Part shown: positions 24,254 through 33,524 of the stretch, piece by piece
How the letters are laid out: each line of letters begins with the position of its first letter
Position numbering within the stretch: the stretch's first letter is position 1
Origin: Idiomarina loihiensis
GTDB lineage: Bacteria; Pseudomonadota; Gammaproteobacteria; Enterobacterales; Alteromonadaceae
NCBI RefSeq assembly: GCF_024584785.1
Contig: NZ_CP074112.1
Coordinates: 1,860,001-1,924,000 of the forward strand
Length of the DNA: 64,000 bases
Reading direction: 5' to 3'
Made by a program: the position numbers and the translations under genes
Notes under the pieces: generated by a model
What the model saw: only the letters and a program-made list of their open reading frames with translations
Database searches by the model: none
Told to the model about the DNA's origin: nothing

Positions 24254-25006
24254 ATGCAGCAGTCGTTATCCGCACAGATTTTAGTGATTAATCTTAAGCA
24301 TTCTACCGATAGATGGTTGAACGTAAGTAAGCAACTTGACCAATTAGGCATGCCCTATACCCGCATCGATGCGGTATGGGGCAAAGAGCTTACTCAGGAG
24401 CAACTATCGGCCGTAGTCGATACCTCACGTAGTCAGCGCGAGTTTCATTATCAGTTAACGGCTGGTGAAATTGCCTGTTATTTATCGCACCTCAAGGCTT
24501 GGCAATACATTGTTGACCATCAACTTGATTATGCCGTGGTGCTAGAAGACGATGTTTGTTTTAGTTCGGACTTTAAAGACATCCATGAGGCTATTGCAGC
24601 AGTGTCTGAGCCGTGGCATGTGTTAAAACTTGCCGCTCCGTTTAAGCAACAGCCCGCTATTACAACCCGTGCTATCAAGCAGTTTGATTTGGTGCGCTAT
24701 CGTAAGCCACCGATTGGTGCTTGTGCACAAGTCATCAGCTTGGCCGGAGCCAAACGGCTATTGGCCCAACGCCCACCTTTATTTCGCCCAATTGATGTAG
24801 ATATGCAGTGGCAGCATGAACTGGGGTTACAGGTTTATGGATTATTACCGTACACGGTAGACAATACTCACACCCATGGCAGCGATATTAAGTCTGTAGC
24901 CGATCGGCGTCAGGTGAAACGTCACCCATGGCGACGATTAAAACATCAGCTGCTGCTTTACTTAGATGGTCGTAAAGCAACAGCCGAGTTTGAGCACACT
25001 AATTAG
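24254..25006 (+). CDS. Family-25 glycosyltransferase, LPS-type
   Basis: A 250-aa transferase of the LOS/LPS galactosyltransferase group. ILVINLKHSTDRWLNVSKQL and RIDAVWG near the start, and VVLEDDV with the DxD-like metal site, define the family. Probably adds a sugar to the lipopolysaccharide core, working with the GT2 gene immediately upstream; the exact sugar cannot be told. Its last 8 bases overlap the end of the convergent S9 peptidase gene. Confidence 0.87.
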   Translation: MQQSLSAQILVINLKHSTDRWLNVSKQLDQLGMPYTRIDAVWGKELTQEQLSAVVDTSRSQREFHYQLTAGEIACYLSHLKAWQYIVDHQLDYAVVLEDDVCFSSDFKDIHEAIAAVSEPWHVLKLAAPFKQQPAITTRAIKQFDLVRYRKPPIGACAQVISLAGAKRLLAQRPPLFRPIDVDMQWQHELGLQVYGLLPYTVDNTHTHGSDIKSVADRRQVKRHPWRRLKHQLLLYLDGRKATAEFEHTN

Positions 25007-27056
25007 CGCTTGGCTGGTGTTGCTCGAACCAATGCAGGATGTACGCTACTTTGGCCATTAGATTCGAGGGTCTGGCGTAGATGCCGTGAGGAGCATCTGG
25101 CACCCGCACCATGGCAGTTTCGACACCGGCTAATTTCAGCGCTTGGTAATATTGCTCAGATTCTGAAATCGGCGTGCGATGGTCGGCTTCACCGGTTAGC
25201 AACATGGTAGGCGTGGTCACGTTACCGACATAGCTGATAGGTGAATACTTCATGTAGTGCTCTTGGTGCTCCCAGGGCTTACCAGGGAACCAATACTTGC
25301 TGAAATAGTTATACATATCAGCAGTTAACACAAAGCTGTACCAGTTGATAACAGGTTTAGCTACTACTGCCGCAGCAAAGCGATCCGTATGCCCGACAAT
25401 CCATGCGGTGAGCACTCCGCCACCGCTACCACCGGTAACGTATAAACGTTGCTCGTCGATAAAGCCTTTGCTGATCACTGCATCCACACCATCCATGAGG
25501 TCGTTATAATCATGGCTTGGGTAATTGTGGTGAATTTCTTGGGCAAACTTTTCGCCATAGCTGGTGCTACCGCGAGGGTTGGTATAAAGCACCACGTAAC
25601 CTTGCGCCGCCATTAACTGAATTTCTGCGGCAAAAGACCCTGCATAAGCTGTATGTGGGCCGCCATGAATTTCCAGAATCAGCGGGTATTTCTTGGTTGG
25701 GTCAAAGTTTGGCGGATAGGCAATCCAACCTTGAATTTTATGGTCATCGACGCTACTGTCGTACCAAATTTCTTCGATACGCGCCAAGGTTTTATGATTC
25801 AACAAGTCATCGTTAAGCGCCGTAAGCTTACGAGTGATTTTGCTGGTTTGTAGCACTAAATCGGCAGGACGATTGGCGCTCGCTAGGGTATAGACTAAAT
25901 CACCGTTGCTGCTGACATCGAATTGACCGCCGCTATAGGGCCGAGAATAGCTTAAGCCTCCCATGCTATCCGTTAGCACGCGGCGCTTCCCATTGAGATT
26001 CTGATAGGCTATGTGGCCCTTACCTTCGCGATCGTAGGCAAAATACAAGCCACGGCTGTCATCAGCCCACTTCACCTGCCCTACGCTGTAATCAAAATCT
26101 TGAGTTAACAGCTTAGGTGACTGGCCAGAGAGATCCATCACGTACAAATGGGTGAGCTGATAACTCTTGTACGTATCATCATAGCCTAGCCAAGCTAACT
26201 TTTTGCCATCGGGGCTTATCACTGGTGAATGATCGGGGCCTTCACGATCGGTAAGCTGCTCTATAGCACCGCTCGCTAGGTTAAGCTGATAGAGCTCAGA
26301 GTTATTCGGCTGTTCAAATGCATCAGCATGGGCATTAGCGGAAAAGATCAACTGCTTGGCATCGGCGCTCCACGCCAACGCGCCACCATGGTTGTAATCG
26401 CCAAAGGTTAACTGCCGAGGTGAACCTCCGGTAGTAGGTACCACATAAATTTGGCTGTAACCATCTGGAGTGTAGCCAGCTCCGTCGGCGCGATAATTAT
26501 CTTTATCGATGTAACGCGGTGGCTCAGCCCAATTAGCGCCTTGCGGCTTGCCCGGTAGGCTTACCGGCGCAGCTTTGTGCTGCGGCGTGAACATAGTAAA
26601 GGCCAACCATTTACCATCCGGTGACCAAGATAGGTTACTAGGGCTGCTGGTTAGGCGGGTAATAGGTGCATGCTCGCGAGTATCGGTCCAGTACAAGTGA
26701 ATTTGATTGCTGCCTGAGCGATTTGACACAAACGCTAATTGCTTGCCATCGGGAGACCAAGTGGGCGAATGGTCTTGCGCATCACCACCCGTTAGTGGTC
26801 GTAATTCGCCTTTGTTGTTCACCCTCCATAGGTTTCCTTGTTTACGATCTGCCATGATATTCATGAAGTTACGCACAAAGACTGTGTAGTCGCCCGACGG
26901 ATGAATAGCTGGATTGCTGGCGTATTCTAATTGAAAGACATCTTCAAGTTGGAGCAACTGCTGTTTACTCTGCGCCTCACTATTGGCGGCTTGCGCTGGT
27001 GCGTAAACCAGAGCGCTGGCAACCAGGGCAAGGGCTGTTGTCATTATCGTTTTCAT
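24999..27056 (-). CDS. Secreted S9-family peptidase (prolyl oligopeptidase fold)
   Basis: A 685-aa periplasmic serine peptidase, dipeptidyl/acylaminoacyl-peptidase type. The signal peptide (TTALALVASALVYAPAQAA) is followed by a beta-propeller of WD40/TolB-like blades (about 30-400; repeated SPDGK segments) and an alpha/beta hydrolase domain. Catalytic Ser is in YVTGGSGGGVL, Asp in GEADHRTPI and His in PDAPHGIY. Length is usual. Probably degrades small peptides in the periplasm. Convergent with the LPS glycosyltransferases. Confidence 0.92.
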   Translation of the reverse strand: MKTIMTTALALVASALVYAPAQAANSEAQSKQQLLQLEDVFQLEYASNPAIHPSGDYTVFVRNFMNIMADRKQGNLWRVNNKGELRPLTGGDAQDHSPTWSPDGKQLAFVSNRSGSNQIHLYWTDTREHAPITRLTSSPSNLSWSPDGKWLAFTMFTPQHKAAPVSLPGKPQGANWAEPPRYIDKDNYRADGAGYTPDGYSQIYVVPTTGGSPRQLTFGDYNHGGALAWSADAKQLIFSANAHADAFEQPNNSELYQLNLASGAIEQLTDREGPDHSPVISPDGKKLAWLGYDDTYKSYQLTHLYVMDLSGQSPKLLTQDFDYSVGQVKWADDSRGLYFAYDREGKGHIAYQNLNGKRRVLTDSMGGLSYSRPYSGGQFDVSSNGDLVYTLASANRPADLVLQTSKITRKLTALNDDLLNHKTLARIEEIWYDSSVDDHKIQGWIAYPPNFDPTKKYPLILEIHGGPHTAYAGSFAAEIQLMAAQGYVVLYTNPRGSTSYGEKFAQEIHHNYPSHDYNDLMDGVDAVISKGFIDEQRLYVTGGSGGGVLTAWIVGHTDRFAAAVVAKPVINWYSFVLTADMYNYFSKYWFPGKPWEHQEHYMKYSPISYVGNVTTPTMLLTGEADHRTPISESEQYYQALKLAGVETAMVRVPDAPHGIYARPSNLMAKVAYILHWFEQHQPSAN

Positions 27057-27106
27057 TGTTCATCGACCCTAACTGTTGGACTTTTATTGAGCTAAAGACT
27101 ACTTAG

Positions 27107-27132
27107 AAAAAAACCCGCCAAGGCGGGTTTTT
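27107..27132 (-). terminator. Terminator of the DUF1302 gene
   Basis: AAACCCGCC and GGCGGGTTT pair perfectly around two A, with A and T tracts on both sides, so termination could work in either direction. Located between the DUF1302 gene and the peptidase gene, 27 bases after the DUF1302 stop. Confidence 0.85.
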
Positions 27133-27158
27133 GATTCATGTTGCTGTAACCCGCTTGC

Positions 27159-29003
27159 TTAGAAGCTGTAGCTGAAGCTAATGGCTGCGAAATCACGGTC
27201 AGAAGCTGGCTCGTAATCACCGCCGGTATTGATGTTGTAACCAATACCAATTTTGTATGCGCTTAAGTAGCTGAAATCAACACTCAAACCGATGGTTTTA
27301 CGACCTTCGATAAAGTTTGAGTTAGCTGAATAGCCTTTCACGTCGTGGCCTAGCGCCAACGTTGGTTGCATGTTCCAACCCGCAAACACGTTGTTGTAGT
27401 CACCGACGATACGAGCGCGATAGCCCCACGAGGTGCTGGTGACAAAGCCTTCACAGTTGATATCGCCCGCTGGAGCCGGGTTACCCAACTGCATTTGGTC
27501 AGCTACGCTCAAGCATTTGCCGTACACTGGGTTACGGCCGTAACGCTGTTCATCTAAGCCGGCTAAACCGTGCACCTTACTGATCGCAACTTCACCGATG
27601 AAGGTCACGCGGCTGGCACCTAACACGTTGTCTAGGAAGCGAATACCTGACATCTGCCACTGCGAGACATCGTATTCATCGTAACCGTGTTGCAGTTCGC
27701 CTAGGTTAGTAATCAGACCGTTTTCATCGCGTTGAATACGGTTGCTGAAAGTACTAGGAACATCTGCACGTAAACCGGTCGACAAAATCTCAGTGGTGTT
27801 GATTTGCACTGGCATATCGATGCGATAGCTCATTTCACCACCAACAGACCAGTCGCCTACGGTAGTTGCTACGCTGGCACCGAAGATTTTGGTGTCTTCA
27901 GGGAACTCAAGCACGTAATCAGGACCAGCAATTGGAATACCATCTGGGTGACTTAGCGCCGGAGTTGGCTGCTTGGTCCAGTTGTATGCTGAGATGATTG
28001 GCGTTTGTGTATGAATGTTCATGAAGTACAAGCCAAACTCAACGTCAATGTCGGTAGCATAGTGACGCATCGCGAAACCGTACTGGCCGCCATCGTCTGG
28101 CTCGATATCTGGCGCCCGCTCTAAGTAGGTACCGTACTGTACTGACTCAAGATCGCTTAGGTTAGAGTCTGGGTCACCAGGCACTAATTGCGGGTTCAGG
28201 GTCACTTTGTTACAGCCTGGGCCACCTAAAATATCAATGGTAGAGAAGAAAGTACCACAACCATCTAGTTTGTAGTCATCCCACTCATACTGATAAAACA
28301 TATCTAAGCTGGTTTCGTCAGTTAAACCTATGTTTAGGTTCACCATGCCTACTGGCAACAAGGCTTCTTTAATTTCCACTCCTGGTCGACGAATTGCGTT
28401 CACGTCCACCGGGTTAATAGCGTTCACACCATTGAAGATAAAGGTACTTTCACCCCAGCTCAATACCTGACGACCAACCCGTAAGTTAGCGGGCATATCA
28501 CCGATATCAAAATAGGCGTAAGCGAACGCATCTAACAACTCAAAACCAGAACCGGTTGAGTAATCATCTAATGCATCGTTGTTCAGAGTAACATCTGGGA
28601 AATAGTTGGTACCCGTATGACCATGAGCTACGTTATTGTTCTTGATAACATCGTCATACCAGTATTTGAAACGGAAGAAAGCGCCGTAATCGCCGCCATC
28701 AATACTTAAATCGTGAACGCCCTTGAATACTGACGACACCATGTCGCCTTTGTCGTAGTTCAAGTTACCGTCGTCGGCGACGCCAGACTGGCCTAAACCA
28801 CCGGCCATATTACCTGGGTGGATAACGCGCATATCGCGCTCTTCCATACGCCAAGCGGCGCCGTAAGAAATGATTGAATCGAATTTGACTTTAACGTCAC
28901 CAACATCGAATTCTGCTGCTTGTACGCCTGCTGTTCCTGCTAGTGCGAGCGTAATTGCGGTCGCGAGAGGTAGTTTTTTTAGCATAGTTGTTCTTCTTTT
29001 CAT
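27159..29003 (-). CDS. DUF1302 family outer-membrane protein
   Basis: A 614-aa exported protein with a signal peptide (LPLATAITLALAGTAGVQA) and DUF1302 landmarks: AEFDVGDVKVKFDSIISYGAAWRMEERD, LRVGRQVLSWGES, NGVNAINPVDVNAIRRPG, and a beta-barrel ending in FAAISFSYSF. In other bacteria such genes pair with a DUF1329 gene and are linked to export or uptake of lipid-like compounds; no DUF1329 gene is nearby. The start is ambiguous: ATG 29003 has AGGTGG, GTG 29012 and ATG 28985 are alternatives that leave the signal peptide intact. Single gene with its own terminator. Confidence 0.85.
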   Translation of the reverse strand: MKRRTTMLKKLPLATAITLALAGTAGVQAAEFDVGDVKVKFDSIISYGAAWRMEERDMRVIHPGNMAGGLGQSGVADDGNLNYDKGDMVSSVFKGVHDLSIDGGDYGAFFRFKYWYDDVIKNNNVAHGHTGTNYFPDVTLNNDALDDYSTGSGFELLDAFAYAYFDIGDMPANLRVGRQVLSWGESTFIFNGVNAINPVDVNAIRRPGVEIKEALLPVGMVNLNIGLTDETSLDMFYQYEWDDYKLDGCGTFFSTIDILGGPGCNKVTLNPQLVPGDPDSNLSDLESVQYGTYLERAPDIEPDDGGQYGFAMRHYATDIDVEFGLYFMNIHTQTPIISAYNWTKQPTPALSHPDGIPIAGPDYVLEFPEDTKIFGASVATTVGDWSVGGEMSYRIDMPVQINTTEILSTGLRADVPSTFSNRIQRDENGLITNLGELQHGYDEYDVSQWQMSGIRFLDNVLGASRVTFIGEVAISKVHGLAGLDEQRYGRNPVYGKCLSVADQMQLGNPAPAGDINCEGFVTSTSWGYRARIVGDYNNVFAGWNMQPTLALGHDVKGYSANSNFIEGRKTIGLSVDFSYLSAYKIGIGYNINTGGDYEPASDRDFAAISFSYSF

Positions 29004-29107
29004 GTTAGCCACCTAATCCTATTAGGATGTTATGCAGTCAATCATGTCCGATGAGTTAGAAATATGCAAGTGCTTCGTTAAAAAAGTAGCTGGATAAGAG
29101 CAAGAGC

Positions 29108-29135
29108 GCTGTTAGACATTAGCTATTGGATATTG
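29108..29135. repeat. Heptamer array upstream of DUF1302
   Basis: GCTGTTA, GACATTA, GCTATTG and GATATTG head to tail, with AGCGC before and GGCGCT after, which could pair as a short hairpin. Confidence 0.75.
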
Positions 29136-29170
29136 GAGCGAGGCGCTGTTGGGTGGTGGTTATGTTTTGC

Positions 29171-29205
29171 AAAAAAAAACCTCCGGATGGTCGCCCACCC
29201 GAAGG
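29171..29205 (-). terminator. Terminator of the etfBA operon
   Basis: On the minus strand CCTTCGGGTGG pairs with CCATCCGGAGG (two G-T wobbles) around GCGA, followed by nine T. Confidence 0.9.
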
Positions 29206-29238
29206 CCCTCTCTTATTCGTCTTTCGTCTTTCTTCTTT

Positions 29239-29280
29239 CACGAAGCACGAAGCACGAACCACGAACCACGAAGCACGAAC
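29239..29280. repeat. Six-unit CACGAA[G/C] heptamer array
   Basis: CACGAAG, CACGAAG, CACGAAC, CACGAAC, CACGAAG and CACGAAC, ending 11 bases before the etfA stop codon. The complement, [C/G]TTCGTG, matches the ATTCGTG units at 1207-1227. Confidence 0.9.
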
Positions 29281-29290
29281 CACGTCTCTT

Positions 29291-30220
29291 CTACAACGCT
29301 TGTTCTAACTGCGGCAATACATCAAACAAATCAGCGACCAAGCCGTAATCGGCTACTTGGAAGATCGGTGCTTCTTCGTCTTTGTTGATGGCGACGATGA
29401 CTTTTGAGTCTTTCATGCCTGCTAAGTGCTGGATAGCACCGCTGATACCAACAGCGATATACAGGTCTGGGGCAACGATTTTACCGGTTTGACCCACTTG
29501 CATATCGTTTGGTACGAAGCCGGCATCTACGGCTGCACGAGATGCGCCCACTGCTGCACCTAGTTTGTCTGCTACTTTTTCGAGTAACTGGAAGTTTTCG
29601 CCGTTTTGCATGCCGCGGCCACCTGAAATAACCACGCTGGCGGCAGTTAGTTCTGGGCGCTCAGATTGAGCTAGTTCTTCGCCAACAAACTCAGCTTTAT
29701 CTGAGTTAAAGACGGCGTCGATGGCTTCTACGCTGGCACTGCCGCCTTCGGCTGCAACCGCATCAAAGGCGGTACCGCGCACGGTGATGACTTTGATGGC
29801 ATCAGTAGCCTGTACGGTGGCGATGGCGTTACCTGCGTAGATCGGACGCTTGAAGGTATCGGCGCTTTCTACGCTAATGATGTCTGATACTTGAGCAACA
29901 TCTAGCAGAGCGGCAACGCGCGGCATGAAGTTTTTGCCGGTGGTGGTTGCAGCAGCCAGAATATGGCTGTAGTTCTTACCTAAATCAGCTACTAAATCGC
30001 CTAAGTTTTCAGCTAAGAAATGACCATAAGCGGCATTATCTGCGAGCAATACTTTGCTCACGCCAGCAGCTTGTGCGGCTTGTTCTGCGACCGCTTGGCA
30101 GCCTGCGCCAGCAACTAGCACGTGAATGTCGCCACCGATTTGTTGGGCTGCGGCTAGGGTTTTTAGCGTAGCTGCGTTTAAGCTAGCGTTATCGTGTTCG
30201 GCAATGAGAAGAATGCTCAT
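29291..30220 (-). CDS. etfA: Electron transfer flavoprotein, alpha subunit
   Basis: FAD-binding subunit of ETF, which passes electrons from acyl-CoA and other dehydrogenases to ETF-ubiquinone oxidoreductase. The 309-aa protein has [14 protein letters not shown] at the start and the C-terminal FAD-binding [19 protein letters not shown] and [20 protein letters not shown] motifs. Its start overlaps the etfB stop by four bases. Typical of beta-oxidation-capable gammaproteobacteria. Confidence 0.96.
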   Translation of the reverse strand: MSILLIAEHDNASLNAATLKTLAAAQQIGGDIHVLVAGAGCQAVAEQAAQAAGVSKVLLADNAAYGHFLAENLGDLVADLGKNYSHILAAATTTGKNFMPRVAALLDVAQVSDIISVESADTFKRPIYAGNAIATVQATDAIKVITVRGTAFDAVAAEGGSASVEAIDAVFNSDKAEFVGEELAQSERPELTAASVVISGGRGMQNGENFQLLEKVADKLGAAVGASRAAVDAGFVPNDMQVGQTGKIVAPDLYIAVGISGAIQHLAGMKDSKVIVAINKDEEAPIFQVADYGLVADLFDVLPQLEQAL

Positions 30221-30966
30221 ATCACTTTTGCCTCATTTTTTAATTTTTCAACTAACTCAGCAACGTCGGCCACTTTGATACCGGCACTACGTTCTGCTGG
30301 GGCTTCAACTTTTAATAAGTTTACGGTACGGGCTACGTTGACGCCTAAATCGGCGGCGCTCATCACATCTAGCGGCTTCTTCTTCGCTTTCATGATGTTT
30401 GGCAAAGATGCGTAGCGCGGCTCATTTAAACGTAGGTCGGTGGTGACGATAGCTGGCAGTTGCAGCTTCACCGTTTGTAAGCCACCGTCGATTTCACGAG
30501 TGACCTGCACGCTACCTTCAGCAACGTTCACTTTTGAGGCAAAGGTACCTTGTGGCATACCGGTTAAGGCGCCAAGCATTTGCCCGGTTTGGTTGTTGTC
30601 TGAATCGATAGCTTGTTTGCCCAGAATCACCAGCTGTGGTTCTTCTTTGGCAACCACGGCTTGCAATAACTTAGCTACCGCAAGTGAGTCTGGTAGTTCA
30701 TCAGTTTCAACTTGAATAGCACGGTCGGCGCCTAGCGCTAAGGCGGTACGCAGTTGCTCTTGTACTGCTTTAGGACCAATACTGACCACCACAACTTCGG
30801 TGGCATGGCCTTGTTCTTTAAGACGAACAGCTTCTTCTACCGCGATTTCACAGAACGGGTTAAGAGCCATTTTGACATTGGCTAGATCAACGTCTGATTG
30901 GTCCGCTTTGACGCGAACTTTAACGTTGTAATCAATGACGCGTTTCACCGCCACTAATACTTTCAT
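30217..30966 (-). CDS. etfB: Electron transfer flavoprotein, beta subunit
   Basis: Partner of EtfA; the 249-aa AMP-binding subunit holds the docking loop for dehydrogenases. Landmarks: [38 protein letters not shown] and [23 protein letters not shown]. First gene of a two-gene operon, etfB-etfA. Divergent from the SufE-like gene. Confidence 0.96.
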   Translation of the reverse strand: MKVLVAVKRVIDYNVKVRVKADQSDVDLANVKMALNPFCEIAVEEAVRLKEQGHATEVVVVSIGPKAVQEQLRTALALGADRAIQVETDELPDSLAVAKLLQAVVAKEEPQLVILGKQAIDSDNNQTGQMLGALTGMPQGTFASKVNVAEGSVQVTREIDGGLQTVKLQLPAIVTTDLRLNEPRYASLPNIMKAKKKPLDVMSAADLGVNVARTVNLLKVEAPAERSAGIKVADVAELVEKLKNEAKVI

Positions 30967-31089
30967 GGTGTCGTTCCTGTTGTGTTATTTTCAGTTCAAA
31001 AATGGATTTAGACTCTGCAAGATTAACATTTTTCGCAGCAAAAATGGTACTCTTACCGCCATATTTCTTAGCAAGGTTTGTTTCATATC

Positions 31090-31530
31090 ATGTACGGCAT
31101 CCTCTCTGAATCCGATCTCAAGCAACTGGCGACGAGTTTTGTGAAGCCCGATCAGCGGCTGCGCGAATTGGTGCTGTTAGCTAAGCAGACGCCCCTTACA
31201 TCAGCCTTGCAGCAGCCGCAGTTTGAGGTGTTTGGCTGCGAAGCTAAGGTGTGGTTGCAATGCCAATGGCTGGCGAGCACCAGCGGCCCCGCCACTCCAA
31301 CCGCTGCACCGCAGACTGCGTCCTTACAGCTTGAGCTTGGTAGTGAATCGCGCACCATTCATGGTCTGTTACAGCTGATCAAGCAAGCGTTGCAAGGCGC
31401 CAGCCCTGCGCAACTCGCGGTCTTTGATTTGGCGGCCTATCTGCAGGCGTTACACTTAGATGACTACATCAGTGAGTCGCGACGCGATGGTTTGCAGGCT
31501 GTGGTGGCTGCAATCAAGGGTAAAGCTTAG
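31090..31530 (+). CDS. csdE: SufE/CsdE-like sulfur acceptor
   Basis: Accepts persulfide from a cysteine desulfurase and passes it on. The 146-aa protein has the acceptor cysteine in EVFGCEAKVWL (Cys50), matching the family GCxSxVW motif, and SRRDGLQAVVAAIK at the end. Neither SufS nor CsdA is nearby. Three kilobases on is tcdA (csdL), and in E. coli csdA, csdE and csdL are clustered, which favours the CsdE name; SufE cannot be excluded. The start is uncertain: ATG 31090 fits the family, but the ribosome binding site is weak. Confidence 0.8.
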   Translation: MYGILSESDLKQLATSFVKPDQRLRELVLLAKQTPLTSALQQPQFEVFGCEAKVWLQCQWLASTSGPATPTAAPQTASLQLELGSESRTIHGLLQLIKQALQGASPAQLAVFDLAAYLQALHLDDYISESRRDGLQAVVAAIKGKA

Positions 31531-31613
31531 GTAAAGTCATCATCTGTTGGTTGTATTAAAGCGTAGATCAGTTCGTAATGATTGCATTGTAAAGACCCTA
31601 GTAACTAGCTGGT

Positions 31614-31635
31614 TTGCTTGAAGAAGCAATTTTTT
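31614..31635 (+). terminator. Possible terminator after the CsdE-like gene
   Basis: TTGCTT pairs with AAGCAA around GAAG and six T follow. The stem is short and AT-rich, so strength is doubtful. Confidence 0.5.
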
Positions 31636-31694
31636 AAGAAGCAGCTAGACTGAGTTGAACAAGTATTCTGACTCGATAACCTGATGGAGCTGAT

Positions 31695-32939
31695 ATGACC
31701 GATCAGATGTTCCAATACATTCCTACTATGCTGCTGCTGATGTTAGGGCTATGGCTGACCTTGGTGGTGCTGCTCGCCTTTGAAGCACTCAGCCACCGGT
31801 GGACGCTACGTTCTATTCCCATCCGCATTCATGTGAATGGCACTCGTGGCAAAACTTCTGTCACTCGTTTGATTGCCGCCGGTTTGCGTGGTGGTGGTAT
31901 TCGTACCTGTGCCAAAACCACAGGTTCAGCCGCAGCGATGACCGACCCTGATGGCCGTGAGTTTCCGATTTATCGGATTGCTGGTGCCAATATTCTAGAG
32001 CAGATGCGCTTATTAAAGCGGATGGCGGCACTCAAGCCCCAAGCCGTGGTCATTGAGTGCATGGCCCTGCAGCCTCATTATCAATCGCTAACCGAGCTGA
32101 AAATGGTGCGCTCTAATATAGGCGTGATCACCAATGCGCGGCCGGACCATTTGGACGTGATGGGCCCGAACGAAACGGATGTTGCTTTGGCGTTAGCCGG
32201 CAGTACCAGTGTGCGCGGCGATATGTTTACTGCCGAACGCGATTTGCTCGCTATTCTTAGCGATGCCGCGGCGGATAGACGCAGCACCATGCACGCGGTG
32301 AGCTTAGCTGAGGTAGAGGCGATTGATGCTGACACCATGAGCCAATTTAAGTATCGCGAACATGCCGAAAACGTCGCCTTGGCACTGAAGATTTGTGAGT
32401 TTGTTGGGGTCGACCGGCAACAAGCCTTGCTGGGTATGCTGGCCCTTGAGCCCGAAGCCGGTGCCATGCAAATCTTAAAAATTAGCTACTTTAATCGTCA
32501 CTTGATGTTCGTTAATGCTTTTGCTGCTAACGATCCTGAATCTACCGGTTCGATTTGGGAGAATATCCTGAAGCACCATGCGCCAGCACAAACAGAAGAT
32601 GGCGAACCGCGCAAACGTATCGCACTGATTAACTGTCGGGCCGATCGCCCCCATCGTAGTCAGCAAATGGCCGAAGCTGCAGCCGAATGGACCCCAGCCG
32701 ATAAATACTTACTGATTGGTAGCGGTACTTTGTTGTTTGTGCGGACGGCGCTGAAGCACGGGATCCCGCCGGAGCGGTTATTGGTGTTAGAAAACGCACC
32801 TGTGACCGAAGTTATTGAACATATTTTAGAGCAATCTGGGCAGCATGCGGTGATTGTAGGCATGTGTAATATTCACGGTGGCGGCGAACAAATCGCGCGC
32901 TTTTTCCATAACCGTGCAGTTGAAGAGGTTCACGTATGA
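31695..32939 (+). CDS. pgsB: Poly-gamma-glutamate synthase PgsB (CapB)
   Basis: ATP-dependent ligase that polymerises glutamate through its gamma-carboxyl, a member of the Mur-ligase fold. The 414-aa protein has an N-terminal membrane segment (TMLLLMLGLWLTLVVLLAF), the P-loop VNGTRGKTSVTRL and the downstream TNARPDHLDVMG and CRADRPHRSQQM blocks. GGAG lies 7 bases before the ATG. It overlaps pgsC by four bases and starts a three-gene cassette. Product is probably a surface or released polyanion; nothing here shows how it is attached. Confidence 0.92.
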   Translation: MTDQMFQYIPTMLLLMLGLWLTLVVLLAFEALSHRWTLRSIPIRIHVNGTRGKTSVTRLIAAGLRGGGIRTCAKTTGSAAAMTDPDGREFPIYRIAGANILEQMRLLKRMAALKPQAVVIECMALQPHYQSLTELKMVRSNIGVITNARPDHLDVMGPNETDVALALAGSTSVRGDMFTAERDLLAILSDAAADRRSTMHAVSLAEVEAIDADTMSQFKYREHAENVALALKICEFVGVDRQQALLGMLALEPEAGAMQILKISYFNRHLMFVNAFAANDPESTGSIWENILKHHAPAQTEDGEPRKRIALINCRADRPHRSQQMAEAAAEWTPADKYLLIGSGTLLFVRTALKHGIPPERLLVLENAPVTEVIEHILEQSGQHAVIVGMCNIHGGGEQIARFFHNRAVEEVHV

Positions 32940-33514
32940 TAGCACTCAACATTTTGGCCGTTGCCATTGGTATCGGTTTATTCTTTGCGTTGTTTTTAAG
33001 CCAAATGCTGGGGTTAGCAGCAGGTGGCTTGGTGGTACCGGGCTATATGGCGCTGCAACTCACCAATCCGATGAGCATAGCGTTAACCTTATTTGCCGCC
33101 CTACTCACCTATTTGATTGTGCGCACCGTGGCTAGTTTTGCGGTGATTTATGGGCGTCGGCAAACCATCATCATGATTTTAACCGGTTACTTAATTGCCG
33201 GCCTGTTTGATGTGTTTTTAGCTAATTTGGTCACTTGGGTTGATCTCGACATGGTGGGCAGCTCCTCAGGCGAAGGCGAAGCGCAAGTCGCGATGCTGGA
33301 ATCAAATCTACTGATGTCGGTGATGGAGACTAATTTGATTGGTTACATCATTCCGGGCTTGATTGCCATTTGGTTTGACCGCCAAGGCGTACTGCAAACC
33401 CTCTGCGGTCTTGCAGTGACCGCAGTGCTGGTACGTTTAAGTTTGATTATTTTAATGCCCGATCAACTGGCCGCTTATGAAGCCAGCCAAGCCTTTCAGA
33501 TGCCAGGTTGGTAA
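32936..33514 (+). CDS. pgsC: Poly-gamma-glutamate biosynthesis protein PgsC (CapC)
   Basis: Membrane partner of PgsB. The 192-aa protein has about five hydrophobic segments (ILAVAIGIGLFFALF, ALTLFAALLTYLIV, TIIMILTGYLIAGLF, LIGYIIPGLIAIWF, LAVTAVLVRLSLIIL) and the family's LAAGGLVVPGY segment near the start. It overlaps pgsB by four bases (ATGA) and is followed by pgsW after ten bases. Usual length is about 150-190 aa. Confidence 0.9.
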   Translation: MIALNILAVAIGIGLFFALFLSQMLGLAAGGLVVPGYMALQLTNPMSIALTLFAALLTYLIVRTVASFAVIYGRRQTIIMILTGYLIAGLFDVFLANLVTWVDLDMVGSSSGEGEAQVAMLESNLLMSVMETNLIGYIIPGLIAIWFDRQGVLQTLCGLAVTAVLVRLSLIILMPDQLAAYEASQAFQMPGW

Positions 33515-33524
33515 GGAGTAACAG

